A stretch of 64,000 nt of DNA from Pirellulales bacterium (GTDB lineage: Bacteria; Planctomycetota; Planctomycetia; Pirellulales; JAEUIK01), in NCBI GenBank assembly GCA_019745975.1, contig JAIESQ010000019.1:84130-148129 (forward strand), read 5' to 3'. This document shows positions 35,368-44,368 of the stretch, piece after piece. Within the stretch, counting starts at the first letter, position 1, and the number at the start of each line of letters is the position of its first letter. The notes under the pieces are model-generated. The model had not been told where the DNA came from. It ran no database searches and saw only the letters and a program-made list of their open reading frames with translations. The translations under genes were made by a program, and so were the position numbers.

Positions 35368-36267
35368 CTATCGCGCTCGCGGATGGGCGCGCTCGTAAAC
35401 CTGCCGCAGGCTGGCGGTGCTGACGTGCGTGTAAATCTGCGTGGTCGTGAGGCTCTTATGGCCCAATAGCTCCTGCACGCTACGGATGTCGGCGCCGCGA
35501 TCCAGTAGATGAGTGGCGAAGCTGTGTCGCAAGGAGTGCGGGGTCGTGCGGCCGTCGAGCCCGGACGCTTTCAGGTGTTTTTCCAGCAGGCGAGCGACAC
35601 TGCGCGTGGTTAGCCGCCCGCCCAACCGGTTCGTGAACACGGCCCGTCGCGCCGGCGCGGGTTGGGACAATTCGGCTCGCACCTTCTGCCAGGTGCGAAG
35701 GGCCCGGGCGGCGAACGATCCCAGTGGAGCGAGTCGCTCGCGTTTGCCTTTGCCGCGCACCGTGATGAGTCCCCCTGAGAAGTCGAGGTCGTCGTCGTCG
35801 AGACCGACCACTTCGCTCACCCGCAGCCCCGCCGAGTACATCGTTTCGAGAATAGCCCGGTCTCGGGCAGCCAACGGATCGCGTGCGGACGGCGCGCTTA
35901 GCAACCGACCGATTTCTTCGGTCGAAAGAAAGTGCGGTAGCCGGCGGGGCTTGCGCGGCGTACGCAGCGGCCGGGCTGGGTTACCTTTCGTCCAACCTTC
36001 GCGCTGTCCGAAACGGAAAAAGCTGCGCAACGAGGCCAGGCGGCGTGCGATCGTCGTGGCGGCATAACCGGCGTCGTGCATGCCAGCCAGGTAGCCGCGC
36101 AGCAATTGCGTGTCGATGCCTTGCGGCTCGGGCAACTGCTCACCGTAAATGTGACCGAGGTATTCGGCCAGCGCGGTCAGATCCTCGCGATAGCTCTTGA
36201 GCGTCAACGGCGAAGCGTTTCGCTCGACGCGCAAGTAATCGAGAAACCGATCCGCGGCGGCGTGCAT
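35368..36267 (-). CDS. xerC: Tyrosine recombinase XerC-like
   Basis: The 299-residue protein matches XerC/XerD length and domains: an N-terminal SAM-like domain (7-90) and a catalytic domain. Catalytic residues are Arg149 (AGLRVSEV), Lys173 or Lys175 in RGKGKRER, His244 and Arg247 ([12 protein letters not shown]), His270 (LLGH) and nucleophile Tyr279 (IYTHVS). It resolves chromosome dimers at dif with its partner. No mobile-element context is seen, so it is likely the housekeeping enzyme. It follows a small gene by 10 bases. Confidence 0.9.
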   Translation of the reverse strand: MHAAADRFLDYLRVERNASPLTLKSYREDLTALAEYLGHIYGEQLPEPQGIDTQLLRGYLAGMHDAGYAATTIARRLASLRSFFRFGQREGWTKGNPARPLRTPRKPRRLPHFLSTEEIGRLLSAPSARDPLAARDRAILETMYSAGLRVSEVVGLDDDDLDFSGGLITVRGKGKRERLAPLGSFAARALRTWQKVRAELSQPAPARRAVFTNRLGGRLTTRSVARLLEKHLKASGLDGRTTPHSLRHSFATHLLDRGADIRSVQELLGHKSLTTTQIYTHVSTASLRQVYERAHPRAR

Positions 36268-36277
36268 GGCCGGTGGG

Positions 36278-36535
36278 CTAGCTGAGCTCTTCCGAATTGT
36301 TCGCCAGCGGGATGTCGAATCGCCGCTGTGGCCCGCGCGGCGCCTGCTCGTCTTGCCGAATCTTCTGGCTCAGCACGGCAGCGTCGTACCAGGTAAAGCT
36401 AAGCTCGGGGTTCGACGCGAAGCGGCCCAGCATGCGCAGCGCTTCGGCGCGGCTGGCGTCGTCGTACAAGAAGACGTAGCGTTCCTCGCCCTTGACCAGA
36501 GCCAAGACGTTGATGTCCTGATTCACAGCCTTCAT
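36278..36535 (-). CDS. Small conserved hypothetical protein upstream of xerC
   Basis: The 85-residue protein starts at ATG 36535 and begins [21 protein letters not shown] short alpha/beta domain ([40 protein letters not shown]) is followed by a disordered tail. The strand-helix pattern suggests a compact fold, and its place 10 bases before xerC suggests an operon. No function can be assigned. Confidence 0.65.
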   Translation of the reverse strand: MKAVNQDINVLALVKGEERYVFLYDDASRAEALRMLGRFASNPELSFTWYDAAVLSQKIRQDEQAPRGPQRRFDIPLANNSEELS

Positions 36536-37078
36536 GCTCCTTCTGGCGGCGCCCGTTCGGCAGATAGCGCCGCTGTGGTTCCGTCCGTTGTTGTGTTTCG
36601 TACACGCGCGGCTGGCGTCGTTTGCGCGGTCGCCTGGGTCGGGCGAACCGTCTGGGGTCGCGTTTCGAAGTGCCGCCGCGGAAAGCTCCTTCTTTCCAGT
36701 CGCACTGCGGGCGCGCTCGGTGGCGCGTGCCGCTGCCGGCTGCAATCCCGTTGGCAGACTGCTAGCGGGCATCTGCTAAGCTTGTCAAAAGAGGCAAGCA
36801 GTAGCGTGTCAGGTGCCTGCAGGGTTGTTATCGGCTCCCCAGGCTGCCCGACACCACTTCTGGCCGCAATCGGCGCGGTCGCTAACGCTAGCGGCGCCAC
36901 AGTCAATGCGGGCGCCCTTTATCGGAAAGTATCCCCCAGCTTCAGCAGACGAAATCAGAGATCAGCGGCTGGAGATTGGAGAAAGTGTTGGAAAGCCCAG
37001 GGTAGCTGGTCGCTCCGGCCGCAAACTAGGAAGCGAACGACCAGCTACACTGGGCTTGTGAGATAGAATCCCGCGGCA
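36536..37078. other. 543-base intergenic region
   Basis: No gene is supported. The only structure is the long hairpin at 36995-37055, near the 3' end of the secreted protein gene that ends at 37079. Confidence 0.4.
36995..37055. repeat. Long imperfect hairpin, AGCCCAGGG family
   Basis: GCCCAGGGTAGCTGGTCG (36995-37012) pairs with CGACCAGCTACACTGGGC (37038-37055) across a 25-base loop, with a two-base bulge. It is the largest member of the family. It could end transcription of the leftward gene or be a repeat element. Confidence 0.6.
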
Positions 37079-38104
37079 CTATTGGGGCGCCGTCACTTTG
37101 CCATCGATCATGGCGTCGAGCACGTAGGTAAGGTTGTCGAGGGCATCCCCTTGTAGGCCGGCGCTGGCCACGAACTTATCGAGCTCGGTCATGGGGAGTG
37201 ACAAGCGCTCGTTGACTGAAATAAAGCGCACCACCTTGGCCGACGGCGATTGCTTGGCCACAGTGTATTCGGTGAACAGCATGGTGCTCTTCACGCTGCA
37301 ATCGTCGGGGCCGGTGGGTGGCGAAAACGGCTTTACGTAGCGCAGTTGCTGGCGATCCTGATCGGTCACGAAGGCGTGCAGCACCAGGCGGTCGCCGTCG
37401 GCGCGACCTCGGACGATGAAGAACTCGTAGTTCACGCGCTCGCGCGGTTTGGGAGCGTCGCGGTCCTCGTCGACCACGGCCATGGTCTTGCTCACGGCCA
37501 CGAAGGTGCGAAACGCCTCGGCCGATAGCGGCGTGCCCGGTTTCACGAACAACCCGATGCCGCGGCAATCTCGCACCGAGTCTTCCATCAGCGGCGTGAA
37601 TTCTTGGGTCCCGGACTTCGTGTACGAACCGACGGCTGCCAGCGGCTTGTAATACAAGTACACCGCTCCTGTCGTCATGTCGCGATGTACACGAATCTGC
37701 ATGCAGATGTAGTTGTCGCCGATCCGCTCGAGGATGGTGCCCTTGCTCACCGCCGGCAAGTTTTGTTGATCGGCCTCGGTCAGCGCCAGGCCGTAGGTAA
37801 AGACGGGGATGCGGGAGTACTGAAAGCGCGCCTTTTCCTTCTTCCCGGCGACGGTGACGTCGTAAGCAGTTTCCTGGTCGAAGCCGGGCAGTTCCATCGG
37901 ATCGCCGACCGCCACTTGCACGCTGGCATTGCGGCTGGCGTCGAAAGCGGCCGCCACTTCCTCTTCGGTATGTGGCACGCGCCGCAATACCTGGGCGACC
38001 CAACGCGGCGGCTCGGCGGCACGACTGGTGGGCGAGCTCGCGACCCCCAGACAAAGTGCCAGGCTGAAGAAGTAGGTCACTAGTGCTCGACCGGCAAGGT
38101 GCAT
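37079..38104 (-). CDS. Secreted hypothetical protein
   Basis: The 341-residue product has a signal peptide (about 8-29, ending SRAAEP). The remainder is a mixed alpha/beta protein with no recognised domain. The segment YICMQIRVHRDMTTGAVYLYYKP and the central FVKPGTPLSAEAF suggest a compact periplasmic domain. ATG 38104 was chosen because the signal follows directly. The region upstream separates it from a divergent gene. Confidence 0.65.
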   Translation of the reverse strand: MHLAGRALVTYFFSLALCLGVASSPTSRAAEPPRWVAQVLRRVPHTEEEVAAAFDASRNASVQVAVGDPMELPGFDQETAYDVTVAGKKEKARFQYSRIPVFTYGLALTEADQQNLPAVSKGTILERIGDNYICMQIRVHRDMTTGAVYLYYKPLAAVGSYTKSGTQEFTPLMEDSVRDCRGIGLFVKPGTPLSAEAFRTFVAVSKTMAVVDEDRDAPKPRERVNYEFFIVRGRADGDRLVLHAFVTDQDRQQLRYVKPFSPPTGPDDCSVKSTMLFTEYTVAKQSPSAKVVRFISVNERLSLPMTELDKFVASAGLQGDALDNLTYVLDAMIDGKVTAPQ

Positions 38105-38367
38105 GATAGAACTCTCGATCTGCTCACGAACTGGGAAAATCGCCAGCGGTTCGTGTGTACCATGCTCCCCCGCGGGCGTCCAGTGGCGACGAAATTGTCG
38201 TCGCTCTTGGCGAAATCCCAACGGGTTGGCTAGCCCTGCGATGCGATCGGGCTGGGCCGCGAGCTGCAGTTTTCTGGGCCCCTGGTTCAATTCGGGCGAT
38301 TGACTCGTATGGCGCAAGCCAGCGACATATATTTGGCCATAGGGACACTGTGACGAAGGATTCCACG

Positions 38368-39570
38368 ATGCGACGCAATCGACAACTACTTACAACGATT
38401 GTCCGCGGCCGATTGCGGCCGGGCAGTCGCGGATCCCTTGGACTGCTGGCGACGCTCGGCACGGCACTGCTGAGCTCGGCGATGCAGCTCAATGCTTGCG
38501 AGGATCCTGCCGACGCCGAAGCGGCGGTTGTCGTCGAGGAAGGTACTGTCGCCGACGAAGGCGAGGCAGCGGTTGTCGAAGTCGGCGCGACGACTGAATG
38601 GAGCGCCAGGCCGATTCGTCGGCGCGAGGTGGGCGATCAAGCCGCGTTCGTCCGCCAGTCGAGCGACGCCTTCGAGAACCCCGACGCCCGCGGTTCACTC
38701 GAGATCAAATACTATTTCGAGGTGCCAGAACCGCTTGCCGCGGCAGTAAGCCTGGACCGCCACCAAGGCGCATCGGTTCCTCAGCGGATCGAGCTGGACG
38801 ATCCCGCGATGCTGGGTGATCTGGCCGAGCGCTTTCCGCTGGATTTCAGCAACTCATCGACAGCCTCTGAAACTGGTTCTGGGACTGAAGCACAGTGGCT
38901 CGACTATGTCGCAGGCGATCGCGCGAAACTTGTCGCGGTGCTATTGCCACCCCTGCCTGACGCCGACAAGAGTGACGATGCCGCCGGCGCGCACGATGCC
39001 GACGGCGCGTGGCTCCTGGTGCTCCGTCTCAAGCTGGCGGGTGACCGTTGGGTGGTCGATAAGAAGGTGGCCGCGCGTGCGATCGACGGCCGTGAGTTGG
39101 CCCCAGCATCGCCCGGGCGCATGCGGCTCGACACCTGGGATCGGCCGCTCGGGTTGGGCAGCAGGGCGGTGTTTGTCGGTCGTCTGATCGGTGTGCTGAA
39201 GCTGGTTGACGGACGCTACGCCGTCGATTTTTACGGTGAAGCGCTCCATCCTGACAGTGATTGCCGCGTATGGCTGGCTCCGCCGGACCACAGTTTGGGT
39301 ACGCCGCAGGGCATCCACTTTAGCGAATTGCCGGTGCGCAAGGGCGAAGATCGAGTCGCCACGGCCTGGGTGCTCTCGGTCGACTACGAAGCGACTGATG
39401 GCACTCGGGCGACGATCGCAATCGACTATCCACTTTGTCGCCCCGCGATTATGGCTGCCATGTCGAAGGTTTCCGACCCGCGCAAGCCGGGCCCCGACCT
39501 GCAGAAGCTGCTTGGCGATGACCTGCTCGACGAGTTTACGCGGCGGATTGTCGACGGGTCGTACAAATAG
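38368..39570 (+). CDS. Secreted hypothetical protein
   Basis: The 400-residue product follows a GAAGGA ribosome site and ATG. It has a basic N terminus with a hydrophobic stretch (about 24-42), then an acidic Glu/Val/Ala-rich linker. A folded domain runs from about 70 to 395 with several beta strands (AWLLVLRLKLAGDRWVVDKK, RYAVDFYGEALH). The family is not recognised. Confidence 0.6.
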   Translation: MRRNRQLLTTIVRGRLRPGSRGSLGLLATLGTALLSSAMQLNACEDPADAEAAVVVEEGTVADEGEAAVVEVGATTEWSARPIRRREVGDQAAFVRQSSDAFENPDARGSLEIKYYFEVPEPLAAAVSLDRHQGASVPQRIELDDPAMLGDLAERFPLDFSNSSTASETGSGTEAQWLDYVAGDRAKLVAVLLPPLPDADKSDDAAGAHDADGAWLLVLRLKLAGDRWVVDKKVAARAIDGRELAPASPGRMRLDTWDRPLGLGSRAVFVGRLIGVLKLVDGRYAVDFYGEALHPDSDCRVWLAPPDHSLGTPQGIHFSELPVRKGEDRVATAWVLSVDYEATDGTRATIAIDYPLCRPAIMAAMSKVSDPRKPGPDLQKLLGDDLLDEFTRRIVDGSYK

Positions 39571-39585
39571 TCCGACGGTAAAGAA

Positions 39586-40101
39586 TCAATCGCCGGTGAT
39601 CTGCGGAGCGTACTTCAGTACGTAGTCTTCGAAACGGATCTGCCGCTCGTCGCTGGGCACCGCCTCGAACACGGTGTCGAGCAATTGCTCGAACCGCTCC
39701 GGCAACAGGTGGTAAAAATTGTGCTTGCCTTCGCGCCGGCACTCGATCAGCCCTGCCACCCGCAGGAGGGCCAGGTGGTGGCTGACCGCTGGCTGGCTCT
39801 GCCGCAACTTGTCGCAAAGCGCCCGCACGTGCAGTTCCGGGCGCTGGGTGAGGTAGAGCAGAATGCGCAGCCGAGTCTCGTCGGAAAGCAGCTTGAACAC
39901 TTTGACCAGATCGCGCACTCCGGTGGCCGAAACATCGGCCAGCCGAGCCGCTTGCGCGACCGACGGTGCCGGCCGGAGGGAGCCCTCGATCGGGGTTGCA
40001 GCCGCCACCACTGCGTCCGGCGTGCTGGCAAGCTGATCGCACACCGGAGAGACTTCGTCGACGACCGCCGTATCCGCGATCTCGGTAAGCTGACTGATCA
40101 T
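39586..40101 (-). CDS. ArsR-family winged-helix transcription regulator
   Basis: The 171-residue protein has a 65-residue N-terminal extension before an ArsR winged helix: LVKVFKLLSDETRLRILLYLTQRPELHVRALCDKLRQSQPAVSHHLALLRVAGLIECRREGKHNFYHL. ArsR proteins repress operons and often respond to metals or metabolites. The canonical ELCVC metal motif is not present in the recognition region, where a LHVRALCD segment stands instead. Its target is not evident; no metal transporter is adjacent. Confidence 0.85.
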   Translation of the reverse strand: MISQLTEIADTAVVDEVSPVCDQLASTPDAVVAAATPIEGSLRPAPSVAQAARLADVSATGVRDLVKVFKLLSDETRLRILLYLTQRPELHVRALCDKLRQSQPAVSHHLALLRVAGLIECRREGKHNFYHLLPERFEQLLDTVFEAVPSDERQIRFEDYVLKYAPQITGD

Positions 40102-40489
40102 GGTTCTGTTCCCGCGAATCTAAGGCTGCCCTGTTCGATTGACTGACCCAAATATCGACCGCCGAGGTACACAATGCCTGGTGCGTGTGGCGGCCACCGT
40201 GAGCGCCACGCGTGCGATGGCACTGCGCAACGGCACGCGCATCAACACAACACGAGCGCTACATACTGACCAAAACACCGCGCACTTCCGCGCTAGACAT
40301 GTAGTAAGAAACGCTGCCGCGCGCTCCTCGCGCCAAGAATGGGATGCCGTCTGGCCCGCCGCAGAACACGGCCGGCACTTGATGGTAAGACGGCCCTCAC
40401 TTCCTGTCAGGGGCATTCTAAACGGCGCCGCGGCATTTTCAACGTCGTTTTGACAGATTCGCCCGTACGTGCGCGGCAACCGTCGCAGG
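40102..40489. other. 388-base region upstream of the ArsR gene
   Basis: Contains no supported gene and no clear repeat. It probably includes the ArsR promoter and the trailing region of the small membrane protein gene. Confidence 0.35.
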
Positions 40490-40831
40490 CTATCGGGCAC
40501 GCTGCCGATCCGCTCCGCGCCACATACCCAGCAGCACCAGCGCCAGAAACGCGTACAGGCTGGTCGCCAGCACCAACGTGCTGGCAAGCACCCCGGCGAA
40601 CCGATCGCGAAGCAGGATCAGCGTCGGCGGCTCGTCGCTCTTCGGAGGACGGCGGCCTTGGGCGGTGACGGCTCGTTTGTACTCTTGCCAGTGTTGGCGT
40701 GCCCCGGCCGTTCCCAGGTCAGCCAGAGCCCAGCGCCGTGCCGCTTGCATGCCGGCGGCGACGAGCAACATGGTTGCGAGCCAACCGGCGACCACCATCA
40801 GCGCGGTCCAGCGTGTGCGGTTCAAACCCAC
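40490..40831 (-). CDS. Small two-helix membrane protein
   Basis: The 113-residue protein has two membrane helices (about 9-30 and 79-103) joined by a basic polar loop. Its start is three bases after the stop of the amidohydrolase gene on the same strand, so the two are co-transcribed. The family is unrecognised. Confidence 0.6.
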   Translation of the reverse strand: MGLNRTRWTALMVVAGWLATMLLVAAGMQAARRWALADLGTAGARQHWQEYKRAVTAQGRRPPKSDEPPTLILLRDRFAGVLASTLVLATSLYAFLALVLLGMWRGADRQRAR

Positions 40832-40834
40832 CTC

Positions 40835-42163
40835 CTACTTGGCCTTTGGCAACAAGTCGAGCACGGCACTGGCCATCGTGGTCACGCCAACGGTAAGCGT
40901 CTCCCGCGGTTCCGGGTAATAGAGGGCCGAGTGCAGGGTCGGGGGCTCGGTACCCAGTTGCCGGTAGCGGTCCAGCCTCGGCTGCTCGACCGATCCCAAG
41001 CGGTACATAAAGATGGGTACGCCTGCCCGACCGTACTCGCTGAAGTCCTCTCCCCCCATGGTCTGCTCTGCCAAGACGACGTTCTCCTCTCCCAGCACCC
41101 GGCGAAACGTCGGCGTCACGCGTTCGACCAGCGCCGGGTCGTTGCTCAGGGCCGGAGTCCCTTCCGATAGCGTGATGACTGGCTCGGGAGCCCGAAAGCT
41201 GCGGGCGACAGCCAGGCTCTTGCGGCGAATCGCCCCCAGCAGGTGCTTGCGAACCTCGTCGTTGTAGCTGCGCACGGTGAGCTGCAAATGGCAGGTATCG
41301 CTAATCACGTTGTGCTTGGCGCCGCCGTGAATCGAGCCCACGGTGATTACCGCCGGCTCGGTGGGACCGACCTCGCGGGCGACGATCGACTGCAAGTCGA
41401 CGATCAAGTAGGCGGCCATGACCACCGGATCGACGGTCAGATGCGGATAGGCGCCGTGGCCACCCCGACCTTGCAGCGTGATATCGACGCTATCGACGTT
41501 GGCCATGTTTGGCCCAGGGCGCACACCAATCTTGCCTGTCGGCAGCGAACTGTCGACATGCAGCGCCAGCGCGAGGTCGGGCTTGGGGAACCGCGTGAAC
41601 AACCCATCTTCGAGCATGGCACGAGCCCCGGCGCCGCGCTCCTCGGCCGGCTGCCCGATAAATATCACGGTGCCGCTCCACTGGTCGCGGTGCGACGCCA
41701 GGTAGCGGGCGACGCCGACCAGGTTCGTCATGTGAATGTCGTGACCGCAGGCGTGCATCACGCCTACTTCGTTCCCCTGTTCGTCGCGCACTCGCACCTT
41801 CGAGGCGTAGGGGACCCCGGTTTGCTCGGTCACCGGCAGGGCATCGAGGTCGGTACGCAGCATCACGACCTGTCCGGGCCCGTTCTTCAACAGCCCCACG
41901 ACACCGGTGCCGCCAACGCCCGTAGTGGCGTCGATCCCAGCCTTCTTGAGTTCCTCGCCGATGCGGCGGCCGGTTACCTCTTCGTGCTTCGAAAGCTCAG
42001 GAGCCTGATGCAGTTCGGCATAGAGCGCGACCAGTTCATCGGCATGGGCTTTCGACCATTCGGCAGGGGTTTCGGCACACGTTGCGAACGACGCGTTGCT
42101 GATGATAAGGACTGACCAGAGCGCGATTCTCGCGCTGCGCGTGATAGAAGATGTGTTGATCAT
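40835..42163 (-). CDS. Secreted M20D metallo-amidohydrolase (hippurate/IAA-amino-acid hydrolase-like)
   Basis: The 442-residue protein has a signal peptide (about 10-30, ending TCAETP). The M20D body follows: MHACGHDIHMTNLVG with metal ligands, FIGQPAEERGAGARAML with the catalytic Glu, ALHVDSSLPTGKIGVRPGP, GRGGHGAYPHLTVDPV and MGGEDFSEYG. The family cleaves N-acyl amino acids. A periplasmic location is inferred. Substrate is not known. A small membrane protein gene follows in the same operon. Confidence 0.88.
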   Translation of the reverse strand: MINTSSITRSARIALWSVLIISNASFATCAETPAEWSKAHADELVALYAELHQAPELSKHEEVTGRRIGEELKKAGIDATTGVGGTGVVGLLKNGPGQVVMLRTDLDALPVTEQTGVPYASKVRVRDEQGNEVGVMHACGHDIHMTNLVGVARYLASHRDQWSGTVIFIGQPAEERGAGARAMLEDGLFTRFPKPDLALALHVDSSLPTGKIGVRPGPNMANVDSVDITLQGRGGHGAYPHLTVDPVVMAAYLIVDLQSIVAREVGPTEPAVITVGSIHGGAKHNVISDTCHLQLTVRSYNDEVRKHLLGAIRRKSLAVARSFRAPEPVITLSEGTPALSNDPALVERVTPTFRRVLGEENVVLAEQTMGGEDFSEYGRAGVPIFMYRLGSVEQPRLDRYRQLGTEPPTLHSALYYPEPRETLTVGVTTMASAVLDLLPKAK

Positions 42164-42261
42164 CAGGGCTCTCGCTCAAGAGATGAAGGACTCCGAGCGT
42201 GAATGATCAACGCAAATCGCGCGACATGCAAGCCGGGACACGACGCCCAGAACGTCGAAAG

Positions 42262-42882
42262 TTACCTTGATGCTCCGCTGGCGATCAGTTTTCGCAGTGC
42301 GGGCAGCAATAACGCGATCGCCCGCGAGCGATGGCTCAAGGCCGCTTTGACGGCTGGTCCCAGCTCGCCGAACGTGCGGTGGTACTCGACGATCTCGAAC
42401 AATGGGTCGTAGCCGAAGCCTCCCGGACCGGCGGGCGCTGTGCGGATCCGGCCACGACAATATCCCGCCGCCTCGGCCCGGACGTGCCCTGCCGGATCGG
42501 CGACCACGGCGTGGCAGACGTAATGAGCCGTGCGTCGATCTGGCGGCACGCCCCGCAGCTCATCGAGCAGCCGCTGGTTGTTCGCCTCATCGGTCGCCTG
42601 CGGACCGGCGAACCGCGCGGAATAGATGCCCGGCCGGCCCTCAAGGGCGTCGACGGCCAGTCCGCTGTCTTCCCCAAGCACCCAGCGGCCGAGGTGCCGG
42701 GCTTGCTCGCCGGCCTTTTTACGAGCGTTGGCGGCGAAGCGATCGCCATCTTCGACTACTTCGAGCGCCTGCGGAAAGTCGGCGAGCGTGCGCAACTCGA
42801 TACCCAGGGGCGACAACAGTTCGGCGAGCTCAAGCCCCTTTTTGCGGTTGTGGGTCCCCAGAACAAGTTCGCGAATGACCAT
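42262..42882 (-). CDS. rdgB: RdgB/HAM1 non-canonical purine NTP pyrophosphatase
   Basis: This enzyme hydrolyses dITP, ITP and XTP to keep them out of nucleic acids. The 206-residue protein has the N-terminal GTHNRKKGLELAELL segment with the S/T-x-N-x2-K motif. GEDSGLAVDALEGRPGIYSARFAG supplies the catalytic acids. GFGYDPLFE and LSHRSRAI complete the site. ATG 42882 is preferred since homology starts at once. Length is typical. Confidence 0.93.
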   Translation of the reverse strand: MVIRELVLGTHNRKKGLELAELLSPLGIELRTLADFPQALEVVEDGDRFAANARKKAGEQARHLGRWVLGEDSGLAVDALEGRPGIYSARFAGPQATDEANNQRLLDELRGVPPDRRTAHYVCHAVVADPAGHVRAEAAGYCRGRIRTAPAGPGGFGYDPLFEIVEYHRTFGELGPAVKAALSHRSRAIALLLPALRKLIASGASR

Positions 42883-42919
42883 GTGTTTGACTGTGGCCGG
42901 TCGCGAGTGCGCGACATGG

Positions 42920-44140
42920 CTAGCGGTAGTCTGCGGAGCTGCGATCGTAGTCGCCGGCGAGCGAGCGGCGCGGCACTTCGATGGGGCGAGGCTCTGGGTC
43001 GAAGGCCATCTCCAAGAGTTCACGCGGCAACTTGCCTGGCGGCTTCGGCGGAATATCGATCAACGTCTTGGCCGGATTGCTCCCCGCGCCAGGCGCTGCG
43101 CCGGCCCCGGGCATCGGAACCCCAAACGTCGCTATGATCTTATCAACCTCGGGTATCCAGTCCACCGTGCCGTCGCCGCGCGGATGCCCTGCCTCTGCGA
43201 AGCTGCCGACGCAGACGCAACTCATCGTGCGGTCGTGAAACTCGTACGCTTCGAACCCGCGCGCCCGCAAGGCCTCGGTCAACAAGTGGGCGCGCTTGGC
43301 CCCCGCCGCCAGGCGGTTGGGCACGCTGATTTTGTCGGGGTCATCCTCAGCTTTGAGCTGCCCGGGCCGCTGCTGATCGATGATCGCGCCGCCGTTGAAG
43401 GTGGCCACGCGAACCGAGTACTTGCCAGGACATTTAAGCAAAGTGTACTTGGCGGGCGCGTTGAGCTCGGCCACGAGCGGGTCGACGCCGTTAGGTACAA
43501 AGTACTCGCGCGGCAGCAGCGGATTGGTGGTCACGAAGGCGTTGCCCATGGCGCCGCGGTCTTGCTTGATGTTCTGCAGATAAGTGCCGCGCCCCTCTCC
43601 CAGAAACCCCGACTGCACCTGCCGCTGCACCAGGCGCATGGCCGCCAGCGGTCGGCTGACTTTGCGATCCCCTTTGATCTCCAAACACTCGGGGCGAAGG
43701 TGCCAGAGCTGCCGCAAGTCGCGCTGCGCGGCTGCGTCGTCGACCGCCGGGTAATCGCCCACCAGCACTGCGATCTCTTCGAGTACCTTGCCGCGCTGAT
43801 ACTTCATCTTCTTGGGTACGCCATAGCGATTCACACTGCGCCCTTCGATGTCGGTGAAGTCGAACGACATCTTGTGCGTATATGCTGGGAGCTTGTAGCG
43901 CTTGCGCAGTTCGAGAACCAAGTCGTTGGCTTGGTTCGTCGCATCCTCACCCGAGAAGGTTACTGCCAGGATCGTCCAAGGCCCGTTGCGCTCGCTCAGT
44001 TCATAGGATTTGTTGGGATCGGCCTCGGGGCGCGAGCTTGGCATCAGGCGATCCCAGGGCGCGGCGATGGAACGGGGCGAACCGATCAGCCCGGCAAGCC
44101 AGCACAGCAACGCCACCGTGAAGACGACACGAATTGACAT
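42920..44140 (-). CDS. Secreted hypothetical protein with SPOR-like N-terminal segment
   Basis: The 406-residue protein has a signal peptide (about 5-27, ending SIAAPW). Then comes a segment, GPWTILAVTFSGEDATNQANDLVLELRKRYKLPAYTH, that has the strand-helix pattern of SPOR-like domains. Another such unit near 290 (AHLLTEALRARGFEAYEFHDRTMSCVCVGSF) repeats the pattern. The C terminus is Pro-rich. Similarity to SPOR is by pattern only. It precedes rdgB by 37 bases and likely shares its transcript. Confidence 0.6.
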   Translation of the reverse strand: MSIRVVFTVALLCWLAGLIGSPRSIAAPWDRLMPSSRPEADPNKSYELSERNGPWTILAVTFSGEDATNQANDLVLELRKRYKLPAYTHKMSFDFTDIEGRSVNRYGVPKKMKYQRGKVLEEIAVLVGDYPAVDDAAAQRDLRQLWHLRPECLEIKGDRKVSRPLAAMRLVQRQVQSGFLGEGRGTYLQNIKQDRGAMGNAFVTTNPLLPREYFVPNGVDPLVAELNAPAKYTLLKCPGKYSVRVATFNGGAIIDQQRPGQLKAEDDPDKISVPNRLAAGAKRAHLLTEALRARGFEAYEFHDRTMSCVCVGSFAEAGHPRGDGTVDWIPEVDKIIATFGVPMPGAGAAPGAGSNPAKTLIDIPPKPPGKLPRELLEMAFDPEPRPIEVPRRSLAGDYDRSSADYR

Positions 44141-44368
44141 GCCACGCTCCCAATCCGGCGCAAACCGCTGGCACCGGGCGACGACGCTGATCGCGACGGA
44201 ATCGAAAAAACTGTAGAAGTTACTACTTGACCGGAGAACCCGGATCCTGCGGCGCAACCGAAAAACACGCTTCCGTTTCTCGAAAAGCGCACGCCGGTGG
44301 CCGTGAAAAGCTGCGGGGCGGGACAATAGCGAAAGCCGCGGCGCTAGACCAGAGCGGTTTGGCCACTG

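Noticed and set aside
35368..36267. Phage-type integrase marking an integrated element
   Set aside because: Length and motifs match housekeeping XerC/XerD; no attachment-site repeats, tRNA or phage genes flank it.
36266..37066. Plus-strand open frame of 266 codons
   Set aside because: It overlaps the small conserved gene at 36278-36535 in antisense and runs into a hairpin region; sequence is low-information.
42626..44137. Long open frame on the plus strand (about 500 codons)
   Set aside because: It lies antisense to rdgB and the secreted protein gene at 42920-44140, both of which have protein-like sequence; high GC produces such shadows.
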